A program made the translations under genes and the position numbers. Source: a virus. Taken from it: a stretch of 50,035 bases of DNA. The notes under the pieces were generated by a model that saw only the letters and a list, made by a program, of their open reading frames with translations, searched no databases and was not told the DNA's origin. The stretch lies in IMG/VR virus record IMGVR_UViG_3300028844_003046, positions 1 to 50,035 of that record; one strand, 5' to 3'. Positions 25,175-33,894 of this stretch are shown in pieces; the stretch's first letter is position 1, and the number at the start of each line of letters is the position of its first letter.

Positions 25175-27825
25175 GCGTAATCCGCCCCTCCTCCGAACCA
25201 AGTACTCCCGGCGTTCCAAGTCTCAAAGGTGAAAATGGTGAACCCGTTGAGCGTCGTTGTAACCTCTTTCTCAGTGCCACCGGCCCACTCAAATGTGGCG
25301 CCTGACCAATTGACCGCGCGAGCCGTTGTCGAGTCTTGGGTCACCTTCACAGTGATCTGGCCATAGGTTCCTGACGGCGGGCCACCACTCAGGGTAATTG
25401 TCGTTGTACCCGTAACTGATTCAAGGTCTACCTCGAATGCCGGCCCGTTCGAGTAGGTCAAGGTCTGCGTCGTGCCGTTCGGTGTATAGCTGACAGACTC
25501 AATCGCATAATCCTGTAGCACGGCTTGGTCGATCGTGTTATCGGCCATGAAAATGTCAGCGCCGCTGGACGTAAGATTTCCTGTGAAGGTGTCTGCCGCA
25601 TTACTGGTTATATAGATGGTGTGCGTATGACCGGGGTTAGAGCCGCTTGTGACATTCGCACCTGTGACAGTCGTAGCCGCCATCGTGCCGGTTACACTGA
25701 CGCCCGTCGCTGTCGTATCAAGCTTGGTGTTGACGCCGTGAACACCGCTGTGATTCAGCCTTACTGCACCAGCAGCATTTGAGATATAAAAGCCGAATGC
25801 GCGAGAACCCAACATGCCGTACCCACCGATGTAAGCATCATCGGTTCCCGGTGTGGTGTTCGGGCCAAGACCAGTCGCCTCGAAATTATCAGCAGTCATG
25901 TCACCAGTAGTAGTGTAGTTACCAGTGCCGGATGTCTTGCCCGTCAAGTTGTTGAAGGCGTGCGTGTGGCTGTCGTCAGTCACAACAATAGCGTTGTACG
26001 TGCCACTGACATCACCACCAAAGTTAGTGGTCGTTTGCAACACATCAGCGAGGTCAACATCATCGACCGTACCTGTAACCGTGATGTTGCCGGTGACATC
26101 AATGCCAGCCAAAAAGTCGTGATTAACCTCAGACTGAATACGACCGGTCGTCATCTCCATGACCTGAGTCAGAGCAACCGGAGTATCTTGAACAGTACTG
26201 TTACCAAGCTCGAAACTTAGCGAGGCTGTAGTACTATCAGTAGTGGCTTCGATACGACAAGCCGACTGCGAGACGCTGGTATTATCGGGTGTGCCGTTGC
26301 GGTGGTTGAACGTCAGGTTCGAGTTGCCGTAACCATCATTAATGGTCAGGGCTGGACCACCGGAGTTCTCGCCAGCACCGAAGTCACCGTCGGTCAGAAA
26401 GTCACCTGAACTCGTACCAGCTGTTACATTTGAGAACTGGTGACTATGGCTATTATTGGCAACCGTCGTCACACCGGAGTCGGTCATAGTGACATCGCCC
26501 GACAGGGTAAAGTCTCGCCACTGGGAGGTGCCAGTGTCGTAGATCATCACTGCACCATCGGTAGGGGACGTCAGGGTTACGTCTGTAAGCCCATCCAGTG
26601 ATGTAGCGCCGGAAGCACCGGCGGCAGCGTCACCCCACACCCAGAATTCTGTGTCACTGTACTTGTAAACAGTGACAATGCCGCCCTGCTCAACGGTGAC
26701 ACTACCACTGGTCGGAGCGCCACCGGCGGTAAGCTGAAAAACATTCGCGGTGCCCTGCGTAATTTCAATACTGTCAGTGCCTTCATTGAACACCACGTAA
26801 GTGGCACCAACAGGGATATTCCCATCATTGTTACATGTGAAGTTGACTGCTGTACCGGCATCGCGGTGCCAGATCATTCCGTTGTGAGCTAGGTCAAAAG
26901 TATCATCAACGTCAATCTCATACACAGGCATGACGTTAAAACCAATTGGACGAGAAACATCCGTACCGTCTTTAACCCGACCACCAGTACCATAGTCTGC
27001 GGTCGTTACCACGCCGTCGAGTGTCCATGTTCCAGTAATGGTCTCGGTTGCGTTCTTCTTTACAGAATTTGTATCAATGTCATCCAATGTAATGGTACGG
27101 GTACTCACAACCCCGTTCGCATCAGTGACATGGCCCAGCGTATCTGTTGTAACATTGATATCAATATCAGACACAACAGTAGCGCCGGTAAGAGCACCAG
27201 TATCTACACTAAAATCGTCACCGGGGTGAGAAGGATGTAAGTAAACAGTATCAGTCCAAGGCACATTGACAACACCTTGGTTCGCTGCATTAAGCTGCAA
27301 CCCATAGGTTCGACTTGCAGTTGACGTTACTGTGTTTGCCGCTGTCGGGTTATCGGTATTGCTAAATAACTCAATGCCGCCAATTGTCGTTGCCGTTGCG
27401 TATGACTGGCTAATAGTCAAAGTACCGGCAGCATTACTGGTACTGATACCATTGCCGCCAGCAAGATCAAGAATCTCAGCAGAACTAATCGCCTGATCCG
27501 TACCTGAATCAGCTCGCACCGTCCAGCTTGCGTAGTTATCATAAGCCGTGTGCGTGTGGCCGGGGTCAATGCCACTGGTTACGTTCCCGCCTTCGATTGT
27601 TCCCGAAGTGCTTATGTTCTGGGTTGCGCTGGTCCAATCAATATGCTCGTTGGCAACGTAGTTGGTCAACGTATCGTGGTCAGTCAGTTCAGCAAGAGCA
27701 GCCCCATGCTTTGTCCATAGCCGCTTGTCAGCCGTATTGACTGCTAGCTCACCAACTTCCATGTTTACCGGGTTAGGGGTTACTGTCGTAGTCGAGCTAC
27801 GTTTTATAATTAATGTGTTGGGCAT
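25171..27825 (-). CDS. large tail-fibre-like protein
   Basis: This 884-residue protein begins with the common fibre N-terminus (MPNTLIIKRSSTTT...GELAVNTADKRLWTKHG). It then consists of Thr/Gly/Asn/Val-rich repeats such as VTSGIDPGHTH, VTSGSNPGHTH and TVANNSHSHQF, which recur along the chain. A module at about residues 260-400 is shared with the next fibre gene (414 bp aligned without gaps). The C-terminus SYTPNGTTQTLTYSNGPAFEVDLESV is a known-looking fibre end. It probably forms a trimeric fibre or fibre-like appendage. No chaperone or peptidase domain is visible. TTT/ACT-rich repetitive coding is usual for this class. Confidence 0.82.
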   Translation of the reverse strand: MPNTLIIKRSSTTTVTPNPVNMEVGELAVNTADKRLWTKHGAALAELTDHDTLTNYVANEHIDWTSATQNISTSGTIEGGNVTSGIDPGHTHTAYDNYASWTVRADSGTDQAISSAEILDLAGGNGISTSNAAGTLTISQSYATATTIGGIELFSNTDNPTAANTVTSTASRTYGLQLNAANQGVVNVPWTDTVYLHPSHPGDDFSVDTGALTGATVVSDIDINVTTDTLGHVTDANGVVSTRTITLDDIDTNSVKKNATETITGTWTLDGVVTTADYGTGGRVKDGTDVSRPIGFNVMPVYEIDVDDTFDLAHNGMIWHRDAGTAVNFTCNNDGNIPVGATYVVFNEGTDSIEITQGTANVFQLTAGGAPTSGSVTVEQGGIVTVYKYSDTEFWVWGDAAAGASGATSLDGLTDVTLTSPTDGAVMIYDTGTSQWRDFTLSGDVTMTDSGVTTVANNSHSHQFSNVTAGTSSGDFLTDGDFGAGENSGGPALTINDGYGNSNLTFNHRNGTPDNTSVSQSACRIEATTDSTTASLSFELGNSTVQDTPVALTQVMEMTTGRIQSEVNHDFLAGIDVTGNITVTGTVDDVDLADVLQTTTNFGGDVSGTYNAIVVTDDSHTHAFNNLTGKTSGTGNYTTTGDMTADNFEATGLGPNTTPGTDDAYIGGYGMLGSRAFGFYISNAAGAVRLNHSGVHGVNTKLDTTATGVSVTGTMAATTVTGANVTSGSNPGHTHTIYITSNAADTFTGNLTSSGADIFMADNTIDQAVLQDYAIESVSYTPNGTTQTLTYSNGPAFEVDLESVTGTTTITLSGGPPSGTYGQITVKVTQDSTTARAVNWSGATFEWAGGTEKEVTTTLNGFTIFTFETWNAGSTWFGGGADYA
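26627..27040. repeat. 414-bp module, copy A, shared with 28415-28828
   Basis: This block aligns without gaps to 28415-28828, and most bases are identical by eye. It encodes the GTGGRVKDG...NVMPVYE...WVWGDA segment of the 884-residue fibre. The same fold recurs at protein level in the 359-residue gene (about 33920-34340), where the module has diverged and shifted in length. Confidence 0.85.
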
Positions 27826-27831
27826 GACCTA

Positions 27832-29259
27832 TCAGAACGTGCCACCATCAAAAGTCGTTTCGTGTAGGTAAGCCGGTACTACTGCTAATACTGCTGAAGC
27901 TTCAGCATCGACCTCGGACTGGTCTGCGATTTCGATATACCCTGCAACGGTTTCAGATGCTGGTCCGATGTTGTTCTGTACAGTGGTCCAGTCAGCAAGT
28001 GCCGCTGCACTGTCAATTTCAGCGATCAGGACATCACCAATTTCTACTGCTTCAGTAAAGAAGTTGCCTGCTGCTGTGACGGTGTAGGTATCACCTTTTG
28101 TTACGCCAGAGGGGGCAACGTCCAAATCAGGTGTGTTAGTCGCAGCGTTGTACCCTCCTTGGTATGTCATCGCCCCGCCTGCCCCGAAGGGGAGGTCGGA
28201 TACTAAGCCTTTCTTAACGTTGGTGTCTGTTGCGTCATGATAAATGATCGTGTCAGACAGCGATATTGCTGTGCCTTCAAGGTCCGTTGCCACATCAATA
28301 AGATTATCGGTGCCAAGATAATCAATGCCAACTGTTGGGTTAGTGGCTGTGCCTGCTACGGTGATACCGGCAGAGGCTGTTGCAGTAACCGACTGGACAG
28401 ATACGAGAGGGTCTGCGTCACCCCACACCCAGAACTCAGCATCTGCATATTTATAAACTGTGACAATGCCACCCTGTTCAACGGTGACACTGCCACTAAC
28501 GGGTGCTGCACCAGAGGCTAAGAACAGGACACTTGCCGTGCCTGCTGTAATCTCAATGCTATCCGTGCCTTCATTGAAAACACAGTATGTAGCGCCAACA
28601 GGGATGTTTGTGTCGCTATTGCAGGTGAAGTTGACTGCTGTACCGGCGTCGCGGTGCCACATCATTCCGTTATGGGCAAGATCAAATGCGTCGTCTGCAT
28701 CGACCTCGTAGACTGGCATGACGTTAAAGCCAATTGGACGCTCTACATCCGTACCATCTTTGACACGACCACCCGTACCGAAGTCTGCCGTAGTTACAAC
28801 TCCGTCTAACGTCCACGTACCAGTAATGACTTCAGTAGCTGATTTATCTACGGCATTAGAAATAAGAAAGCTGTTAGCATCAGCATCAATCGCACCAGTA
28901 CCGTTCCACGTAGTGATAAAATTGTCTGTGCCCGTGCCGCTTGGGTATCCAAGATCATCGTCAAATATACTCAGCGGTGTAGCGCTGAACAGTACGCGTT
29001 TGCCCTGACTATCAGAAGCATCTTCAAACACCATGTAGTCAGAAGTGATTGGAGTTGCAGCGGCAAGGCCAGCAGTTGGTTCAGCAGGTGCACCATTCAA
29101 GTTACGGATTAATTTGAATACAGTTGGCCCTGTTGTACCGACCCAGAACTCGTTAAGGCCGTTTGGAGAACCAGATTCAGAGTTAGCTAACTCACCTTGG
29201 AGCAAACTAGTGGGTTCGTTTGTAGAAGCAGATCTTTTGATCCGAAGTGTATTAGCCAT
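27832..29259 (-). CDS. tail-fibre-like protein sharing a module with the 884-residue fibre
   Basis: This 475-residue protein's N-terminus MANTLRIKRSASTNEPTS with GELANSE parallels the neighbour's fibre N-terminus. Residues about 145-282 contain the shared NVMPVYEVD...VEQGGIVTVYKY module. The C-terminal part carries AMTYQGGYNAATNTPDLD and ADWTTVQNN, a segment often found at fibre ends, plus a final SEVDAEASAVLAVVPAYLHET region. It is expected to be part of a tail fibre or its side branch. Its start overlaps the upstream stop (TAATG), so its level follows the 373-residue protein. Confidence 0.8.
   Translation of the reverse strand: MANTLRIKRSASTNEPTSLLQGELANSESGSPNGLNEFWVGTTGPTVFKLIRNLNGAPAEPTAGLAAATPITSDYMVFEDASDSQGKRVLFSATPLSIFDDDLGYPSGTGTDNFITTWNGTGAIDADANSFLISNAVDKSATEVITGTWTLDGVVTTADFGTGGRVKDGTDVERPIGFNVMPVYEVDADDAFDLAHNGMMWHRDAGTAVNFTCNSDTNIPVGATYCVFNEGTDSIEITAGTASVLFLASGAAPVSGSVTVEQGGIVTVYKYADAEFWVWGDADPLVSVQSVTATASAGITVAGTATNPTVGIDYLGTDNLIDVATDLEGTAISLSDTIIYHDATDTNVKKGLVSDLPFGAGGAMTYQGGYNAATNTPDLDVAPSGVTKGDTYTVTAAGNFFTEAVEIGDVLIAEIDSAAALADWTTVQNNIGPASETVAGYIEIADQSEVDAEASAVLAVVPAYLHETTFDGGTF
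28415..28828. repeat. 414-bp module, copy B, shared with 26627-27040
   Basis: Equal-length partner of copy A in the neighbouring fibre gene, giving direct evidence of intragenomic duplication within the adhesin block. Substitutions are spread along the block, suggesting an old duplication maintained by selection or gene conversion. Confidence 0.85.
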
Positions 29260-30380
29260 TAGAAATTTCCTGCGTCAGTTAAAGCGGCGATGTCGGCTCG
29301 TGCTAGAGTCCCGCCAGAGGTGTCACTAATAACCACCTCATCATCTGGTGCAACGGTAGTAGAAATTAGTTCTGTTTGATTTGTAATTGCTGAAACATCC
29401 AGCGATAAAGCTACATCGCCGGTTACTTCACCTGTATGTGTGGGGTAGCCAACAGCCGCCTCAAGCCTGATCTCTGTCGTAGAGTGGTCGTATGTCAGGA
29501 CGTAATTATCTTGGCCAGCACCTATGGTCTGGTCAACGTCAAAAGGCATCGTGCCTACGGTGAACGTGGCTAAGGCTGATCCGGCAACCGTGAAATCTGT
29601 TGTGGCACTATTTGCATCAAGTCTTGCGTCGGTTCCAGTGTGGTTGAGAAATACAAACCCAGAATTCGTTGCACTATATACACCAACCTCACCGCCATCC
29701 TGTACCCATATGTCAGCGCCATCCTCAAGCTGGATTCGTGTTGACCCTGCCCCGGTCAGCCCGCTAATTACCCAAGCCTGCGTATTTGCGAATGTAAGGA
29801 AAGCATCAACACCTCCGACTGTCATAGTCATAGTGTCAGTGGCTACTGCACCTTGAATCTCAAGTCGATCAATGTTGTCTAGGCCAAACCCGGCACCGTC
29901 GATGTCACTTGTCCACGGAGTTTGGCTTCCACCACCAGTAGCCGCCTCAAGGCTGATCTTGCCACCGCCGCTATCGTATGTGAGGACATAGTTATCAGCG
30001 CCAGCGAGCGACTGGTCACCGTCAAAAGTGTAATTACCAAGGACCACGTCGCCGGTGCCATTAGGCTGAATGTCAATATCGCCATTGAGCGTTGACGTAT
30101 TGATTGAGTTTGCCTGAACATCAAGATCACCGCCCAGCTGCGGAGTAAGGTCATCAACCACATCCGTAAGGCCACCGCCACCGCCAACAGTGATGTTGTT
30201 TATTTCCTGTTGCAGTGCGGCAACTGCTTCTTGCAGCTCAGTAGATAAGGCAGCCGTTCGGCTCCCCCGGATACCCTGTATTACTTCTACAGCTTCCTTA
30301 AGAGCTTGTGTCGTTCTCCACAACGAATCAACTTCATTGACTGGTTCTGGAATTGCAATTGGTCGTTGCTGTACAGCCAT
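29259..30380 (-). CDS. tail-fibre-like protein with N-terminal coiled coil
   Basis: This 373-residue protein has an N-terminal helix or coiled coil (about 20-66) with a VAALQQEINNITV end and a GGGGG hinge. Then come the common phage motif DVVDDLTPQLGGDLDVQAN and Asp/Gly/Thr-rich strands with two DNYVLTYD elements. The coiled coil plus beta region suggests a trimeric fibre segment joining other fibre proteins. Start/stop overlaps (TAATG) on both sides place it in the same translation unit as the 630- and 475-residue genes. Confidence 0.78.
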   Translation of the reverse strand: MAVQQRPIAIPEPVNEVDSLWRTTQALKEAVEVIQGIRGSRTAALSTELQEAVAALQQEINNITVGGGGGLTDVVDDLTPQLGGDLDVQANSINTSTLNGDIDIQPNGTGDVVLGNYTFDGDQSLAGADNYVLTYDSGGGKISLEAATGGGSQTPWTSDIDGAGFGLDNIDRLEIQGAVATDTMTMTVGGVDAFLTFANTQAWVISGLTGAGSTRIQLEDGADIWVQDGGEVGVYSATNSGFVFLNHTGTDARLDANSATTDFTVAGSALATFTVGTMPFDVDQTIGAGQDNYVLTYDHSTTEIRLEAAVGYPTHTGEVTGDVALSLDVSAITNQTELISTTVAPDDEVVISDTSGGTLARADIAALTDAGNF

Positions 30381-32272
30381 TACGCTTTCGCCAGTTCCTT
30401 ACCTGTGCCTGCCATCTTGAATGAATAAATGTTCTGCGCACTTTGAAACTCTATCTGCCACTTGTCGGCTTTATACCCACTGGGCAAACGCATCATGTCA
30501 TTGCTAGTAATTTCTTGATCGTACCGAAGTACATCATCACCCCATATACGTATCCGAATATTATCCCTTACGGCAATAAAATCATTGTTGTAAAGGGGGC
30601 TACCACCAAGAGGCATTTTGTTCTGCACAACTGGTGGAGAGTTTGTTACCCCAGTCTCTGTACGCACCCCATTTATAGGATACAAATTAAGCGTGTTCAG
30701 CGGAGATGTCGTCAGTGCTGGTGTTTCTGTCTCAATTGTTGTTGCAGAAAAACGAGAAGTGTTATACCCCGTGTAGTCATACCCGGGATCAAAGTCCACT
30801 TCAGAAATTACATCGCGGTACTGTAAACGGTACGCACCCATGTTTACGGGGTAAGGGGTTTCAAATACCTTCGAGCGCCACGTGTATGCCTGCGGCACCG
30901 TTGTTTCTGGGTTCCAAAGATAAACAACGTCCCCCGAAATAAGATATGCCTCCCCAGTGAAGGGGTCTGTTTGTACACCAGACACATCAGCGAACCCACT
31001 GAGATTAACAATGTGTCCGAGTGGCTCCTCAGGCTGAAACAACCAACCTTCACTGATACTGTTAAACGTAAGCACACGAGAACCATCAGCGGCGGAACGG
31101 GCAGTAGCCGGAGAGTATTCTTGCCGCCACTCATTACGTGTCATCAGTGGTGCGGTCATGTTGTAAGCACCGGACTGGTTGACCATGACAATGCCATTCT
31201 GTGACGAGTACATGACACCAGCCAAGCTGTTCACGATGCTGCGGAAAGACAGACAGGGCTCAACATCATCAAGGCGAGTCAAGGCAACACTGGATGGATG
31301 AACACCAGTTGCCACATACGGGTTTGCAGTTGTGCAGACAACAATACCCGATTGGTACACACCGAGCCCAATAATTTCTGCGTCTACAGAGATCTGATAT
31401 GACGTAGGGAAAGCATGAGGGCGGTAAGGTTCAGAAAAATATAAATCCCTACCAACAAAACCAACCAAGATCCCGTTCGGCATGTTAACGATGCCTTGAA
31501 GACCAGAAGGAGGTAACTCCCAACCATTAGAAGACAGAGACTCGTTAAGAGAAACAGAATCAGTAGAGACGTCATCAGTAGCGGTAGCTAGGAACCCACC
31601 ACCTATGTCCTCCTCTTTGACAAAACGGTAGTCAACAGAATTCGTGCCAGTGACAGTACGGTAGATACGACGCTTAGCCAGTGGGTTCGGAGTGAGCCCA
31701 CCAGTGAAATTTTGGTCTAACGTAGACAGGTTCCATGTTCCAGTGATATCACCAGTGGCGGGGTCAGATGCTGGTGAAGGAGCTGACTCCTCTCCCCACT
31801 CATTGACAAAGGTGTACACATACGCACGAGTCTCATCGACAGACCCTGACGCGGGTGGCGTCACAGTAGGGGCAGTTGTTGGAGCTGGTACACCTAAGTC
31901 GTATATAGGCGTCCCTGCTGCCCAAGCAGAAGCTGCCGCCACTTGTGGAACTCCGGCCCCGCCCGCTGCGTAGTACCTATCATACTGGTCGTTCTTTAGT
32001 GCACCACGGACAAAGTTTCTGTCTTCGTCATCAAACGCTATCCATGTACCAGCGGCATCTGCGATAGACACAGCTCCATCGTATAGGCGATAAGCTCGTT
32101 CAACAGTGAACACTTCAGCTGATAAGTCAGCCACACTCAAAGGCTGCCGCAAGCCGCGAAGCTCGGCAGAATAAAGCTGGGTATTCTCTGCGACGGTCGA
32201 ACTATTTGAAGGTAGTTCTCGGTCAGAGATCTTTGGCCGTAACCCAGCGAACCCTTTGAGGTGGATGAGCAT
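30380..32272 (-). CDS. putative tail/structural beta-propeller-like protein
   Basis: This 630-residue protein begins MLIHLKGFAGLRPKISDREL, a beginning common among podovirus structural proteins. It has a fibronectin-like segment (TRAYVYTFVNEWGEESAPSPAS) near residues 165-190 and repeated Tyr/Gly/Val strands through the middle that could form a propeller or large beta-sheet. The N-terminal 'AxNTqLysgELrglr' pattern is often seen in tail-adaptor-like proteins. The exact role (tail hub or stabilisation) is not proven. It is coupled to the neighbours by 1-base overlaps. Confidence 0.75.
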   Translation of the reverse strand: MLIHLKGFAGLRPKISDRELPSNSSTVAENTQLYSAELRGLRQPLSVADLSAEVFTVERAYRLYDGAVSIADAAGTWIAFDDEDRNFVRGALKNDQYDRYYAAGGAGVPQVAAASAWAAGTPIYDLGVPAPTTAPTVTPPASGSVDETRAYVYTFVNEWGEESAPSPASDPATGDITGTWNLSTLDQNFTGGLTPNPLAKRRIYRTVTGTNSVDYRFVKEEDIGGGFLATATDDVSTDSVSLNESLSSNGWELPPSGLQGIVNMPNGILVGFVGRDLYFSEPYRPHAFPTSYQISVDAEIIGLGVYQSGIVVCTTANPYVATGVHPSSVALTRLDDVEPCLSFRSIVNSLAGVMYSSQNGIVMVNQSGAYNMTAPLMTRNEWRQEYSPATARSAADGSRVLTFNSISEGWLFQPEEPLGHIVNLSGFADVSGVQTDPFTGEAYLISGDVVYLWNPETTVPQAYTWRSKVFETPYPVNMGAYRLQYRDVISEVDFDPGYDYTGYNTSRFSATTIETETPALTTSPLNTLNLYPINGVRTETGVTNSPPVVQNKMPLGGSPLYNNDFIAVRDNIRIRIWGDDVLRYDQEITSNDMMRLPSGYKADKWQIEFQSAQNIYSFKMAGTGKELAKA

Positions 32273-32631
32273 TACGTGATAACCGAACTCACAACATCAA
32301 CAGTACCAGCGGTGGACTTCGTGATCCGCACGGTGTTCTCAACAGCGACACAAGACACATCTACCTGAGCAGCGATCTGCGTTGCCAACCCCGACGCTGC
32401 TGCAAATGCATCTTCATCACCTGCCGGAGAATACGAAGGAGTCAAGTCGGCCCCACCAATATTAACAGTCACGGTGATGGTGTCCGTACTACTCCAAAGT
32501 CCATCAAGAACCACAATCGCTGGCAAGGTATCAGAACCCGCTTGCCTTTGGATTCGTGATAATGCTTTACGCTCAAACTGTGAGTTGTACCCATAAGTAT
32601 TGAGCTTATGTATCTGACTGCTTCTACCCAT
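32272..32631 (-). CDS. small unknown structural-cluster protein
   Basis: This 119-residue protein has a basic N-terminus (MGRSSQIHKLNTYGYNSQFERK), then beta strands and an Ala-rich helix with AAASGLATQIAAQVD. No domain is recognised. The GGAGGGAAGAAA ribosome binding site is strong. It lies between lysis-type membrane genes and the 630-residue structural gene. It might be a virion component or an assembly protein. Confidence 0.68.
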   Translation of the reverse strand: MGRSSQIHKLNTYGYNSQFERKALSRIQRQAGSDTLPAIVVLDGLWSSTDTITVTVNIGGADLTPSYSPAGDEDAFAAASGLATQIAAQVDVSCVAVENTVRITKSTAGTVDVVSSVIT

Positions 32632-32644
32632 TTTCTTCCCTCCG

Positions 32645-32851
32645 TCAATTCACTTTATTAATTGATTCCAAAACTGCCAAACGCGCTTCCGTTTGTGTGA
32701 TGTACTGGTTGAGTCTTCTTGACTCCTCTCTGAGATCTTTCCCAATGCCGTCGAGCTGGTTACTGATTCTTTTAACTCCCCACGCGACAACTCCAGCCCA
32801 GAGACCGAAGGCCAAGGATAGGAAGGATAGAAGCGTGGAGATTTCATTCAC
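32645..32851 (-). CDS. small membrane protein with coiled coil, lysis-linked candidate
   Basis: This 68-residue protein has one hydrophobic N-terminal segment (about 6-26: LLSFLSLAFGLWAGVVAWGV) followed by a charged helix with heptad spacing (about 27-66). This topology is shared by i-spanins and by small phage accessory membrane proteins. It sits directly next to the holin gene, which favours a lysis role such as an inner-membrane spanin or a holin regulator. No outer-membrane lipoprotein partner (Rz1) is found nested or nearby, so the spanin call stays open. Confidence 0.62.
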   Translation of the reverse strand: MNEISTLLSFLSLAFGLWAGVVAWGVKRISNQLDGIGKDLREESRRLNQYITQTEARLAVLESINKVN

Positions 32852-32854
32852 TTC

Positions 32855-33292
32855 TTACCCCTTTGGCTTCTTTTTACCCATGTTTTCTGACTGCACGCCC
32901 AAGCGCTTCTCGTAAGTACGTAATCCGCCCAGACCCAGCATACCAAGCAGGACGGTTGTTAGTTCACCCGTGTCCAGCCGGGGTGCCTCGGCCAAGTCCA
33001 GTCCGTAGGAAAAGAAAACCCACGACAGCAGTGGTTGAAAAATAAAGTTCCACGCCAGCGCAAGACTGCACACCCAGCCGACAGAAGGTCGCCAGCCAGC
33101 CACGAACAACGACTTATGCTGCGCCTCCTGTTTATTGATTTCCAGTTGACCTTGAACCAAGGATGTCATTGCAGACAACATCTGCGCCTCAACCGCTTCC
33201 TTTGCTCTGGCACGTTCATTAGGGTCTGGAATACGATCAATCAATGGTCCAATGATCGGCCCAATCATACTTTTAATAAGGTCGCCTAACAT
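32855..33292 (-). CDS. holin, 3-TM superfamily (PF11351-like)
   Basis: This 145-residue protein has an N-terminal amphipathic Ile/Pro stretch (MIGPIIGPLID). A central GWRPSVGWVCSLALAWNF segment (67-84) leads into the first hydrophobic part (about 71-97), and a second segment, TTVLLGMLGLGGLRTYEK, follows near 112-129. The GWRP-x-VGW...LGLGG-x-RTYEK pattern is typical of the 3TM holin family found in phages and gene-transfer agents. It should form lethal membrane lesions late in infection. The C-terminus is basic (KKKPKG). It lies two genes after the beta-module proteins and 3 bases before the small membrane protein. Confidence 0.87.
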   Translation of the reverse strand: MLGDLIKSMIGPIIGPLIDRIPDPNERARAKEAVEAQMLSAMTSLVQGQLEINKQEAQHKSLFVAGWRPSVGWVCSLALAWNFIFQPLLSWVFFSYGLDLAEAPRLDTGELTTVLLGMLGLGGLRTYEKRLGVQSENMGKKKPKG

Positions 33293-33293
33293 G

Positions 33294-33893
33294 TTAAATC
33301 CCTATAGCTACGTAGTCACCTTCAGCTAGCCCTTCATCAAACGTGAGCTGCTGATTCCCTGTGACAGTGAAATGCGACGGCGGAAACTGACGCACGCCGT
33401 TAATAAAAGCCTGCACCCGATCATCAGAAGCAGGCAACGATGCTGTGGTGTTAAACACAGCTTGACCCTCAGTAGAAGTAAAATACTCCCAAGTTTGAGG
33501 CAATCCATCTGTAAGTGACGTCAACTGCCCAAGGCTATTAACTGTCACTAATGAGTCTGGTGTTAGTGCTGCTGCTTGTTGTACAAACGTTTCAAGCGTT
33601 TCTTTCGTAACACGTAATTGTATCGCTGTGTCCGTAGTAGCCCATGCTTTAGCGGACGTTCCATCTTGTCCCCGAACCACTGTAAACACATCGCCCACAC
33701 GATCCGTAACACGACATATCTCAACCAGTTGAGCCGCATAATTCTGAAGCGTGATGAAAAATATTTCGTCGGGCGCGGTGATGCTGGGAAAGTTATTCCC
33801 CTGCCCAGCAACCATCGTGATTGTCGTCGTGACATTATCGATAGCTGCTGCAAGCATTCCATTACTATTATTTTCAAATACGATCAGCGGCAT
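33294..33893 (-). CDS. tail/adhesin protein with N-terminal module shared with next gene
   Basis: This 199-residue protein begins with the MPLIVFENNSNGML pattern. The N-terminal ~105 residues match the start of the 359-residue protein (FENN...GQGNNFPSIT...ITL...VEICRVTD...FTVVRGQ...LRVTKETL). The C-terminal half has YFTSTEGQAVFNTTASLP and FINGVRQFPPSHFTVTGNQQ, a short fibre or hub extension commonly seen at ends of phage fibre-type proteins. It probably serves as tail base or fibre adapter. There is a one-base gap to its upstream neighbour. Confidence 0.75.
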   Translation of the reverse strand: MPLIVFENNSNGMLAAAIDNVTTTITMVAGQGNNFPSITAPDEIFFITLQNYAAQLVEICRVTDRVGDVFTVVRGQDGTSAKAWATTDTAIQLRVTKETLETFVQQAAALTPDSLVTVNSLGQLTSLTDGLPQTWEYFTSTEGQAVFNTTASLPASDDRVQAFINGVRQFPPSHFTVTGNQQLTFDEGLAEGDYVAIGI

Positions 33894-33894
33894 A

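Noticed and set aside
32650-32847. A second reading frame nested in the small membrane protein gene, resembling an Rz/Rz1 overlap
   Set aside because: The nested frame has no signal peptide or lipobox cysteine and no Pro-rich lipoprotein tail, so it does not look like Rz1.
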